Positions 1-7,904 of a DNA stretch of 33,287 bases are shown here, piece after piece. The first letter of the stretch is position 1; every line of letters begins with the position of its first letter. Source of the DNA: Chryseobacterium taiwanense (GTDB lineage Bacteria; Bacteroidota; Bacteroidia; Flavobacteriales; Weeksellaceae); the NCBI RefSeq assembly GCF_000813825.1, contig NZ_JWTA01000011.1, positions 1 to 33,287 of the forward strand, written 5' to 3'. Below the pieces are notes generated by a model that had not been told where the DNA came from, did no database searches, and was given only the letters and a program-made list of their open reading frames with translations. The position numbers and the translations under genes were made by a program.

Positions 1-221
1 ACTCTTAAAGATAAAGAGTATAAGAATTGTGTCCTAACAAAGTTAGCAACTCCAATAGCTAAATTATATCCAGTAAAATACTTTTTATTGAAAAAATCAG
101 TTTGGCTATAGACCGGTTTTACATCTTGAATGTTTGATGTTGATTGAACATTATCTTGTGCTGTTTCTTTACAGCATAATAACAATGATATTCCAATTGA
201 ATATAATATTTTATTGATCAT
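1..221 (-). CDS. Putative lipoprotein, 3' end cut by window edge
   Basis: An open frame starts with ATG at 221 and stays open to base 1, giving at least 73 residues. The N-terminus MINKILYSIGISLLLCCK is a short lipoprotein signal peptide; the lipidated Cys is residue 16 or 17, preceded by Leu residues. The visible mature part is rich in Asn, Gln, Ser and Thr and then becomes aromatic; I recognise no family. It lies 59 bases downstream of the other lipoprotein gene (281-1387), in the same direction and downstream of a peptidoglycan-hydrolase effector. A periplasmic immunity role is therefore possible, but this is inference from position only. Bases 35-54 inside it match the last 20 bases of the window in inverted orientation, so the part beyond about base 54 should be treated with caution. 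Confidence 0.6.
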   Translation of the reverse strand, partial: MINKILYSIGISLLLCCKETAQDNVQSTSNIQDVKPVYSQTDFFNKKYFTGYNLAIGVANFVRTQFLYSLSLR

Positions 222-280
222 AGATAAAACTTTAAATACTTCCGAAATAATAAATTTGAAGTTGATATTTTTGTTTATTT

Positions 281-1387
281 CTATTTTATATAATCTAAGA
301 TATTATTTACCATCACGTCATTGATATTTATGCTGTTTTTTAGTTTTATGGTTTTACTATTTTCATCATAAAAACTTTTTACCCCAATTTGTGTTAGATA
401 AAAATTATTTTGTTTCCATTCAAATAATAATTGATAAATAGTGTTTTCTGCTTTTTGTATTACATCTACTGAAAAAGAGTTTTTACCAATTATCTTAAGA
501 TCTGAATAAGCCTTCATTGGTTCATTGCATCTTAGGCAAGGGATAATATTTTTATTGCTGGATGTCTGAATATATTTTTTATTGGGTTTGCCTACAAGAA
601 TGTCTAATGTCCTGTAATATGAATTAATATTATCAAAATATTCATCACCCATCAGATCCTTTTCCTTTGGATTGGCATGTATTAAAATTTTATCTTTTAT
701 TTGATCATTGTTAAAGTCAAAAACTAAACTGTCTATCACCTTTTCGTTTGAAAAAGTTGTTTTTAAAGTTTCTTTTATGGTGTTGTTGCTATTATTTTTG
801 CTGATGGAATTATCTGATTTAGTATTATCAATAGAAAAATTAAATATATATTGGTTTTTATTCTTTGCTGCTATTTTATTAGGATTAAAAATAAATGAAA
901 TCTGATTGTTTAACTTTTTAATTGATAGGACATCTTTAATCTGATATTTTTCATAATTGTACTGTGGACCACACAATCTAAAGGTTTTGATAAGCTTATT
1001 TTTATCGACTAAAATGGCATAGAGGCTTCCTATAAGGATATCTTGATAATATTCGAGAAGTATTACCCTCAGACTCGGATCATTCAGATTTGTATATTGG
1101 TAGACGGAAATTCCAACTGCGTCCATATTACAATGATTCTCTTCTGTTATATCAATCTTATTTTCTTTGCTAGTAAATATTTCTACGTGATTTGGTTTAT
1201 CAGAAAATAATTTTAAAATAGTTTGGTTTAATTTAAATGTGATCTCATCATCTGTTTTAAATCTTCCATCAAATTTAAAGTTTGTACTTGTTGGGGGGGG
1301 AGCATGCTTATCTTTACATTGTCCAAAAAATGTAAAAAAAATTATAAATACAGCTAATATTAATTTTCTACTTTTAGCTTCTTTCAT
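281..1387 (-). CDS. Putative lipoprotein with a DxNxD-type loop; candidate immunity protein
   Basis: I place the start at the ATG at 1387 (368 residues) rather than the in-frame ATG at 1414, because a signal peptide begins there: MKEAKSRKLILAVFIIFFTFFGQC, with Cys 24 as the probable lipidated residue, followed by KDKH. The lipobox (FFGQC) is imperfect, so SPII processing is likely but not certain. The start overlaps the stop of the upstream effector gene by 14 bases, so the two are co-transcribed. Mid-protein, DFNNDQIKDK resembles the calcium-binding DxNxDxxxD loop of FG-GAP/VCBS-type repeats. A CPRC-like pair (CLRC) occurs near the C-terminus. No family is recognised. A lipoprotein tightly coupled to a peptidoglycan-hydrolase effector suggests an immunity or accessory role; this is inference. 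An eight-base G run (C on the coding strand) sits just after the signal peptide. Confidence 0.75.
   Translation of the reverse strand: MKEAKSRKLILAVFIIFFTFFGQCKDKHAPPPTSTNFKFDGRFKTDDEITFKLNQTILKLFSDKPNHVEIFTSKENKIDITEENHCNMDAVGISVYQYTNLNDPSLRVILLEYYQDILIGSLYAILVDKNKLIKTFRLCGPQYNYEKYQIKDVLSIKKLNNQISFIFNPNKIAAKNKNQYIFNFSIDNTKSDNSISKNNSNNTIKETLKTTFSNEKVIDSLVFDFNNDQIKDKILIHANPKEKDLMGDEYFDNINSYYRTLDILVGKPNKKYIQTSSNKNIIPCLRCNEPMKAYSDLKIIGKNSFSVDVIQKAENTIYQLLFEWKQNNFYLTQIGVKSFYDENSKTIKLKNSININDVMVNNILDYIK
1293..1300 (-). repeat. Homopolymer C8 tract inside lipoprotein gene
   Basis: Eight consecutive G on the plus strand (C8 on the coding strand) encode three Pro residues just after the predicted lipidated Cys. 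It stands out in this AT-rich sequence and is a possible slippage site or a sequencing-error-prone site. Confidence 0.9.
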
Positions 1388-4300
1388 TTTTAACGCTTGT
1401 TTGTTTAGGTTCATCTATAGTTTTTAAATTTACATAATATGCAGGGTTGGTTCTATTATTAGTACCTTCCATACTTCCGGGATATTTATTGCTTCCAATT
1501 TCAAAATGCAAATGAGGGTTTGGAACTCCTTTTGCGTTGCCACTTTCTCCTGTATAACATATAGTTTTTCCTGCTGTTACCTCTCCGCTACTTACTTCTA
1601 TAGAGCTTAAGTGACAATATCTGAGATAATATTTTGACGCATTGGAATCAAATCCTGCTCCATTTTCAATTTCTCCAGTAAATTGTAATGTATAATTTCG
1701 TTTTGCAGCACGAAGATCTTCACCATCTACTTCCAAAATAAGAATAGTTCCATATGATGAACTTTCCATGATTTCTACAACTATACCATCTAGACATGCC
1801 ACAGCTGGTGTGCCTGGTGTAGCGAAAAGATCCAGCCCTTGATGATTTTTTGTTCCTCCATTTCGTACTTTCCCAAATGCTCCATTCTTCTCAGCATGAT
1901 TGCCTTCAGAATTGTAATATGTTCTTTGTGAATAAGCAATAGGATCATGCCATGTACTATTAGAATTACCTTCATCGGGCATGCATTCATCAACTTTAAA
2001 TGCAGTAGTTGCTTTTTTGAAGAAGTTTCTACGTCGTGTGTAATGACTTTGGTCAAGATTTCGGTTAATTATTCTTGTTATTGAATTTACAACATCATCA
2101 GAAGTTCCTTCATCCGCTTTCTTATTCAAATTATTGTTGATCCAATAGCTTAGCCCAGACATAACAGCATATTTAGGCTGCTCGAGTAATTCAGGATTTG
2201 TGACCAAATTTCCTTGACCAGGGAAGGCCTTCTGAAATTCTGAATTTATTTTGGTATAATTATATTTTCCTGTTAGTTGAATAAGCCCTCTTCCTATGTA
2301 CTTGTATCCATCTTGTTTAGTTTCATTTCCTAAGTCATTGCAGTTATCAACTCTTGAAACACTACAGGAAATAATATCTTGTTCATTATCAACATTTCTT
2401 AAACCATACGCTCTTATCGCTAATTCATAAGTATTTCCTTTGTAAAGTTCAGCTTCTCTTGGGTGACGGGAAAAATATCCAAAGAGACTTTTTAATGTAG
2501 AGACACTATAGTTACTTATTTCCTCAAGTAATGTTCTGAATTCTGTTTCAGATCCCATTTGAGTAATAAGATGTGCCTTTCTTTTGCAAGTATTGATTTC
2601 GTATTTTAATCTTATTTCATTAAGCTCTTGTATCAAAAGTTTAGCTAAAGATTCATTACTTGTAGCAGCAGGGAAAATTTCTTTTACTTGTTCAAAAGTA
2701 ATCTCCGCCTCACATCTTGGGCATTTATTCCCTATTTGAAAATAAGCCCCTTCCTTCTTCAAAAACTCTTTATCATGTTGTTTTTCACCTTGAGCCTTTG
2801 CATTAAGATATAGTAATTCAGGTATTTTTTTCAGTAATTTAAAGGTAATAGTATCTCCTTCTTTATAATCTTTTATTTCTAAAACTTTTTCTATTTCTTC
2901 TACACTGGAAGTTTTGCCGTCTTCTATTTTAGGGTTTCCGCGTTTCCCAGTTTTGGCGTTGTTGAGGATAGTTCCTGCAATAGATTTTTTTTCTGTCTCA
3001 TTTTTTATACTGGTTGGCCCTCCAAATTTGTAGGTATAGGTTCCGTCTTCTTTTCCTTTATTGATTTTTTCTTTCCATTGTTTTAGCTCTTCATCAGACT
3101 TAGGTCTAAGATGTATTGGAATTTTTACCATATTATCTTTTACAACTCCTGAGAATTCTGTTTTTTCTGTTCCTGCCACTTCTCCAGAATTGGCTTTTTG
3201 TTCCATTTGTTCTTCAGTTATTTCTAAAACTGGAAGAACAGAGTCAGTTGTACCTTTTATAAGACCATCTTTTTCTTTAATGATAATCTTGACTTGTTTT
3301 CCATCTAAAAGCATAGTTCTGGCGACTAGATAAAGTTTATCTTCCAGCGGGGCACTATCCACTCTTTTAAATTCTGTTCCTAGCTTGAAAGTTTTAAAAG
3401 TAACAGTCTTTTCATTTACCGTATCCTTTCCATAAGCTTCTGCAGTTAATGCAGCCGAAATAACTTCAAGGGTTGCATACTTTTTTTGAGATTTCAGATT
3501 ATCCTTAATTTTATTGAGAATAGTTTGAGCAACTTTATTTTTCTCAATATCTGTAGATGTTTTATTGTTTTGTTTTGAACCACCAAATGTATAGGTATGG
3601 GTACCATCTTCTTCATTCGTCTGTTTTGTATACTCTTTTTTTGCAAAATAAGCATCTAAAAGATTTTCAATTTTCTCTTCTTTAACGATACTTGGTGAGG
3701 TGCTGCTTGGAGCAGGTTGTGTTGGAGGCTGCGTACTTTTCGCCGTTCCCTTCGCTTCCGCCCAATCATAAATTTTTTTCCCAATCTCTGAAACGACTCC
3801 TGAAATAGTTTCTGTGGTGGTTTCTATAATTCCTTTTTTTTCTTTTTGACTTTGCCCTTTTTGGGCAGCCGGAGAACCTTTAGCTTTTGGTTGTGATGTG
3901 GGAGGTTCCGGTTTGGGTTGAGGTTTTTTAGGCGGAATATAGATCCCTTGTGGAGTATTGATATTTACGTTATCTGAAGCATGTTTTTTATTTTCATAGT
4001 ATTCTACGGTGACATAGAATTCCAGTTGCTTTACATCGGTTTCACCCTGTATTGCTTTTTTCATCAAAGCTGAGGTCAGTATAAATTGTGCTTTTGCAGC
4101 TCCGCTTATTACTTTTTCTTTTTTACTGTCTATCTGTAGATTTTTCGCATCATGTCCGCTATCTTTTGCATCATCTTCCCAAAGAGTAAAGGTGAGATAC
4201 TTTCCTTCCAAACCTGTACATTGTGCTTCAGCAATCAGTTTTTCGGTAAAGTTGAAAACATTTCCGGATGTATTATTTGCATATTTTAGCTGAATCCCGT

Positions 4301-4622
4301 TTATTTTTGGAACTTCGCTCTGTTGTGGCTGTACTTCAAGAGCCATAGGAGCTTTTCCTTCCGGTTCATGAAGATAGGCTTCAATTCTGTATGTATTTTG
4401 ATAAGCGGTATTTTGAAATGTAAAACTGCTGATTCCTTTTTTTTTAATATTTGTGGGAACAAATTTTCCGTCTACCTTTTTAAAAAGATGCCATGTTACC
4501 AATGCCGGATTTCTTTTTTCTTTTGGTGTAGCGGGATACCATTCATCAATTGTATAGGTTACGGTTTCTCCTACTTTGGGCTGTGTATTTCCGGATATTT
4601 TATAAACGCCTTGTTTCGACAT
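1374..4622 (-). CDS. Multidomain peptidoglycan hydrolase, probable contractile-injection effector (GH19-like + M23)
   Basis: 1082 residues with no signal peptide. Order seen: N-terminal Ig-like beta-rich region (about 1-225); Pro-rich linkers near 228-250 and 298-312; two related modules beginning EDGTHTYTFGG (about 337) and EDGTYTYKFGG (525), each continuing with a KxxIAxTIL-type helix; a CPRC pair (Cys634, Cys637); a GH19-type lysozyme-fold domain with QMGSETEF (Glu692 and Glu694 the candidate catalytic or supporting acids) and the family signature GRGLIQLTGKYNY near 778; then an M23/LytM endopeptidase with HQGLD (His927, Asp931) and HLH (His1037, His1039), the expected zinc ligands and base. 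It should cut both glycan strands and peptide cross-links of peptidoglycan. Absence of a secretion signal plus a DUF4280 PAAR-like gene 17 bases upstream points to delivery by a type VI or related apparatus rather than Sec. Delivery is inference; the enzymatic domains are clear. Confidence 0.88.
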   Translation of the reverse strand: MSKQGVYKISGNTQPKVGETVTYTIDEWYPATPKEKRNPALVTWHLFKKVDGKFVPTNIKKKGISSFTFQNTAYQNTYRIEAYLHEPEGKAPMALEVQPQQSEVPKINGIQLKYANNTSGNVFNFTEKLIAEAQCTGLEGKYLTFTLWEDDAKDSGHDAKNLQIDSKKEKVISGAAKAQFILTSALMKKAIQGETDVKQLEFYVTVEYYENKKHASDNVNINTPQGIYIPPKKPQPKPEPPTSQPKAKGSPAAQKGQSQKEKKGIIETTTETISGVVSEIGKKIYDWAEAKGTAKSTQPPTQPAPSSTSPSIVKEEKIENLLDAYFAKKEYTKQTNEEDGTHTYTFGGSKQNNKTSTDIEKNKVAQTILNKIKDNLKSQKKYATLEVISAALTAEAYGKDTVNEKTVTFKTFKLGTEFKRVDSAPLEDKLYLVARTMLLDGKQVKIIIKEKDGLIKGTTDSVLPVLEITEEQMEQKANSGEVAGTEKTEFSGVVKDNMVKIPIHLRPKSDEELKQWKEKINKGKEDGTYTYKFGGPTSIKNETEKKSIAGTILNNAKTGKRGNPKIEDGKTSSVEEIEKVLEIKDYKEGDTITFKLLKKIPELLYLNAKAQGEKQHDKEFLKKEGAYFQIGNKCPRCEAEITFEQVKEIFPAATSNESLAKLLIQELNEIRLKYEINTCKRKAHLITQMGSETEFRTLLEEISNYSVSTLKSLFGYFSRHPREAELYKGNTYELAIRAYGLRNVDNEQDIISCSVSRVDNCNDLGNETKQDGYKYIGRGLIQLTGKYNYTKINSEFQKAFPGQGNLVTNPELLEQPKYAVMSGLSYWINNNLNKKADEGTSDDVVNSITRIINRNLDQSHYTRRRNFFKKATTAFKVDECMPDEGNSNSTWHDPIAYSQRTYYNSEGNHAEKNGAFGKVRNGGTKNHQGLDLFATPGTPAVACLDGIVVEIMESSSYGTILILEVDGEDLRAAKRNYTLQFTGEIENGAGFDSNASKYYLRYCHLSSIEVSSGEVTAGKTICYTGESGNAKGVPNPHLHFEIGSNKYPGSMEGTNNRTNPAYYVNLKTIDEPKQTSVKNERS

Positions 4623-4639
4623 AACATTACAATTTGGGG

Positions 4640-5140
4640 TTAAATGGCATCAACTTCATTATCACTGTTTTCCTCCTGAAACTCTTTGAAATTGACAAAA
4701 GGATTAATGTTATGTTGTTCCTGTGGATCAGCATTTTGAACATTCTGGCTGCTCACAGCAGCCGTTTGCCCATGTTCTTTGATGGTAATTTTTCCACCGG
4801 TAGAGCACATAAGCTCTGAGAGTTCAGTCACACAGCATTTACCCATGATTTTTACTTGCTCATAGGTTTTTTGCCACTTTCCGGCAGGTGCAAATGCACA
4901 AGGCAGATACCCTCCTGATGAAGGTTTCAGTTTACATTGTCCAAAACTGGGACCTGGAGGAGTAAATTGTACATCGTCTTCTGTAACGGCTAAAAAATCA
5001 GCCTCTCCCTCCTCATTATTCCAATAGTGTTTTTGATGAGAAGTGACTTTATACTGTGGAAATTTATTGCCCTGATTGCATTGGGCTTTCCCTTTTTGGA
5101 CAACGAAATGCTTTCCGTCGTGTGGAGATGAACCGGACAT
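4640..5140 (-). CDS. DUF4280 PAAR-like spike protein
   Basis: 166 residues. The layout fits DUF4280, the PAAR-like family: an early HFVVQKGKAQCNQG strand with Cys, a charged HQKHYWN loop, a central TFxxxSFGQC-type segment (PGPSFGQCKLKP), PCAF, and a later CSTGGKITIKEHGQ end, after which about 40 acidic polar residues follow. PAAR and PAAR-like proteins cap the VgrG spike of type VI and related contractile systems and recruit or carry effectors. Here the gene is separate from its putative cargo, which begins 17 bases downstream. The Cys/His residues could form a metal site at the tip, as in PAAR; I cannot show which ones bind. No signal peptide or membrane segment is present. The family call is by recognition of its motifs, and the effector partnership is inferred from adjacency. 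Confidence 0.82.
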   Translation of the reverse strand: MSGSSPHDGKHFVVQKGKAQCNQGNKFPQYKVTSHQKHYWNNEEGEADFLAVTEDDVQFTPPGPSFGQCKLKPSSGGYLPCAFAPAGKWQKTYEQVKIMGKCCVTELSELMCSTGGKITIKEHGQTAAVSSQNVQNADPQEQHNINPFVNFKEFQEENSDNEVDAI

Positions 5141-5166
5141 ATTTTGTGTGTATTAATTTGGTTTTA

Positions 5167-5174
5167 TAAATCTA
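5167..5174 (-). promoter_or_regulatory. Possible -7 element for the spike-effector transcript
   Basis: On the minus strand the sequence reads TAGATTTA, a 7/8 match to the Bacteroidota TAnnTTTG element, about 27 bases upstream of the DUF4280 start and after a terminator-like hairpin. No clear TTG element is seen upstream, so this is weak. Confidence 0.3.
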
Positions 5175-5190
5175 TAAAAAAATTAGGCTT

Positions 5191-5212
5191 AAAAAAGTAG
5201 TAGAATTACTAC
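5191..5212 (-). terminator. Short hairpin with T tract after the LysM gene
   Basis: On the minus strand GTAGTA-attc-TACTAC is followed directly by six T. The stem is perfect but only 6 bp and AT-rich, so it may be a weak terminator or attenuator separating the LysM gene from the spike gene. Confidence 0.5.
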
Positions 5213-5273
5213 ATTTTCAAACTTTACACATCTCCTAAATATAATAGTATTAATTATTTAAAAATAAAGTTGG

Positions 5274-6338
5274 CTAATCTTGTTGCCTTTCTATGATGAA
5301 GGTTTCCTTTTCAATCACATCATCAATATATGAATTGAAAATGGCGTCTATTTTCTGAATTGATAAATCTGCTCTGTTAAAGTTATACACAGCAAAATGA
5401 TTACAGTCTACAGAGTTTTTTGTTACAGGTGCTTTTTCATCATAAATGTGAGAGTTGAAATAAAGTTGATCCATACTTCTATAATCTGAAGAATTACCTT
5501 CCTGCGTAACTTTTAGAATATTATTATCATCTTTAAGGATAATTTTATTCTGAAGTGCAAATCGGATAGGAGAGGCATTGGTAAGCCAGGGTAAAAAGTC
5601 TTGATAAATCTGTGAATCTGCCCAGTCTCCATATAATGCTCGATAGAAAGAACCTACTAGAAAGTAGATGGACAAAGTATTTTTGAGGTTTTTTAAAAGA
5701 GCTTTTCTATCATCAATTATCAATTTCATTTGATCTATATAAGTAGCCGAATACGAATCGGTAAAATAACTTTTTAAGGTTTCCAGATGATCTTTAAGCA
5801 AATTCTCAGGACTTGTTAAATGGAGTTCTCTTAGTTCTCCAGTTTCATTTAACCGGATTTCTAATGGATATAAAATTTCCATACAGGCTTTTGCTAAACT
5901 TGAAATTTTAGTATCGGATTCTATTCCTTCTTTTTTAAAATCTGACATTTGAAAGCTAAAAATATAATGACTGTTTTCAAATTTTATATAGCGAAGTTCT
6001 AACTGATACTGATAATCTGTTACTAGTTTATCATCCAAAAACTTCTGATGGTTGATTTTATATTTCCCTTTTAATAAAGGAACCTGAAATGGAATCTTAC
6101 CGTGAGGAGGGTGATAATATAAGCTGTCTCCATTTTCAATGATCTTTTTGTTGAGGTTTTTGATTTCATTGCCAAATGGAAGCAGGAGAGACTGCCCTGG
6201 TTTTATATCTGCATGAAATCTTTCGTGTTTAGCACAATGAGTATTATGAAACTCCCTTAAATATATTGGGTTTTCGACTTTTAGATCAGATGAAATTTTT
6301 TCTAAAGTATCGCCGGGAAGCGCTATGTATGTAATCAT
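5274..6338 (-). CDS. LysM-domain protein of a putative contractile-injection cargo cluster
   Basis: 354 residues, no signal peptide. Residues 1-55 form a LysM-like module: MITYIALPGDTLEKIS at the start and IKPGQSLLLPFG at its end. The remaining 300 residues (with DYQYQLELRYIKFENSHYIFSFQ and a helical centre) belong to no family I can name. LysM modules without signal peptides occur in phage-tail and type VI baseplate or chaperone proteins, where they help the spike assembly rather than a wall enzyme. The gene is upstream of the DUF4280 spike and the effector, in the same direction, separated by 133 bases that contain a weak hairpin terminator. The role as an adaptor or chaperone for the spike is inference; a cytoplasmic or structural function is equally open. 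Confidence 0.72.
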   Translation of the reverse strand: MITYIALPGDTLEKISSDLKVENPIYLREFHNTHCAKHERFHADIKPGQSLLLPFGNEIKNLNKKIIENGDSLYYHPPHGKIPFQVPLLKGKYKINHQKFLDDKLVTDYQYQLELRYIKFENSHYIFSFQMSDFKKEGIESDTKISSLAKACMEILYPLEIRLNETGELRELHLTSPENLLKDHLETLKSYFTDSYSATYIDQMKLIIDDRKALLKNLKNTLSIYFLVGSFYRALYGDWADSQIYQDFLPWLTNASPIRFALQNKIILKDDNNILKVTQEGNSSDYRSMDQLYFNSHIYDEKAPVTKNSVDCNHFAVYNFNRADLSIQKIDAIFNSYIDDVIEKETFIIERQQD

Positions 6339-6440
6339 GTGATTTGTGCTTTTATTTTTTACAGTAAGTTGTATTATGAACTCCTATAAAATGTGATTAA
6401 AAGAATAAGGCTTTTAATTTTTAAAGATGAAATTTATAAA

Positions 6441-6480
6441 AAAAACACAAAAAAACCTTTCAAACAAATTGAAAGGTTTT
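6441..6480 (-). terminator. Intrinsic terminator of the nuo operon
   Basis: An 11-bp stem, AAACCTTTCAA (6453-6463) against TTGAAAGGTTT (6469-6479), has a 5-base loop. Read on the minus strand it is followed by a T-rich run. It lies about 22 bases after the nuoN stop codon and is the clear end of the complex I transcript. Confidence 0.88.
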
Positions 6481-6502
6481 AAATTTTATGATGTTAAGGT
6501 TT

Positions 6503-7888
6503 TTAGAACCCTATCAATCTTGCAAATAAATCAGGGAAAACTCCTAGAACAATTATTGAAGCAATAACGAATACTCCAACGATATTGTAAGTAAGGGTAA
6601 CTTTCTCTGAAGATTTGAATGAACTTTCTTTGAAGAAGAACATAGAGATGATTAATCTTAAATAGTAAGCAATAGAAACTGCAGATCCTAAAACTGCTAC
6701 CAATACTAAGAAAACTCCATGGTTAGAATTCATAGCCTGAGAGAATAAAGCAAATTTCCCCATGAAACCAGCCGTTAACGGAACTCCAGCCATTGAAAGC
6801 ATAGAAATTGCTGCTACGGTTGCCAATAAAGGTTCTGTTTTTGCCAATCCTTTGAAAGCTCCGAAAGAAGTTTCTCTTTTTAGTTTTTCAACATAGATTA
6901 AACACATGAAAACTCCTACAGTAGATAAAGCATAAGCAAATAAATAGAATGCTAAATTGTAAGTAGAAAGGCTTGTCATTCCGAAGAACACCAATCCGAT
7001 GTATCCTGCGTGAGAAACTGAAGAGTAGGCCAACATTCTTTTTGCATTCGTCTGAGCAAGACCCATAACGTTTGCCAAAAGCAATGTAATAATTAAGAAT
7101 ACTCCGAAAACATTGATCCATTCTGCGGTAACACCACCGAATCCGATGGTCATTAATCTGAATAGGGCAAAGAATCCTGAGATCTTTACAACACTCGCCA
7201 TGAAAGCAGTGATCAATGAAGGTGCTCCATAATAAACATCAGGACTCCACATGTGGAAAGGTGCCAATGCTACTTTGAATGCCAATGCACAAAGAATCAA
7301 TAAGACTCCTAAGATGAACATTCCATCTTTAGGGTTTGAAACTCCAAAATCCTGGATTTTATATAAATCGAAACTTCCAACACTTCCGTAGATAAATGCA
7401 ATACCAAACAACAGGAAACCTGTTGCGAATGCACCCATCAGGAAATATTTAATTGAAGCTTCATTTGATCTTAGATCTGTTTTGTTAGCTCCCGCCATTA
7501 CATATAAAGGAATAGAAAGGATTTCAACTCCTAAGAATAGCGTTACCATGTTTTGGTATCCAAAAAGGATAATTCCACCGCACAATGCAAAAAGCATCAA
7601 AGCGTATAATTCTGACTGGTGGCTTCTGTGGTTGCTGAATGCAAAACCTCCCAAAAAGAATAATAATAATGTCGTTACGATTGATATTTTAGTGAATAAC
7701 GCAGTATTTCCGGTATAGTCATACATGTGTCTGTACTGTGCAAAGAAAGCACATTCAGGCATGAAACTTACCCATAATGCGATGATTAATCCCAAAATCC
7801 CAATGTATCTTGCGAATTTTCCTTGTTCAAAAACTCCTGAAAATAACGCAACAACTGCCGTTAGGAAAACAATAATTAAAACACTCAT
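6503..7888 (-). CDS. nuoN: NADH-quinone oxidoreductase subunit N
   Basis: 461 residues, about 14 transmembrane helices. One of the three antiporter-like, proton-pumping subunits in the membrane arm of complex I. The sequence shows the family pattern: the helix with GVEILSIPLYVMAG (conserved Glu), and the region FKVALAPFHMWSPDVYYGAP followed by ASVVKISGFFALFR, containing the buried Lys residues of the proton path. Length is normal for the family. It is the last gene of the operon, 16 bases after nuoM and just before a strong terminator. Confidence 0.96.
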   Translation of the reverse strand: MSVLIIVFLTAVVALFSGVFEQGKFARYIGILGLIIALWVSFMPECAFFAQYRHMYDYTGNTALFTKISIVTTLLLFFLGGFAFSNHRSHQSELYALMLFALCGGIILFGYQNMVTLFLGVEILSIPLYVMAGANKTDLRSNEASIKYFLMGAFATGFLLFGIAFIYGSVGSFDLYKIQDFGVSNPKDGMFILGVLLILCALAFKVALAPFHMWSPDVYYGAPSLITAFMASVVKISGFFALFRLMTIGFGGVTAEWINVFGVFLIITLLLANVMGLAQTNAKRMLAYSSVSHAGYIGLVFFGMTSLSTYNLAFYLFAYALSTVGVFMCLIYVEKLKRETSFGAFKGLAKTEPLLATVAAISMLSMAGVPLTAGFMGKFALFSQAMNSNHGVFLVLVAVLGSAVSIAYYLRLIISMFFFKESSFKSSEKVTLTYNIVGVFVIASIIVLGVFPDLFARLIGF

Positions 7889-7904
7889 TTCTTAAAATAT
7901 CAAA

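Noticed and set aside
35..54. Terminal inverted repeat of a large transposon spanning the window
   Set aside because: The match is only 20 bases, one copy lies inside an open frame, no transposase is present, and the interior is mostly core metabolism. An assembly edge is the simpler reading.
1388..1414. Upstream ATG for the lipoprotein gene
   Set aside because: It would place nine residues before the charged n-region and extend the overlap with the upstream gene; the signal peptide starts cleanly at 1387.
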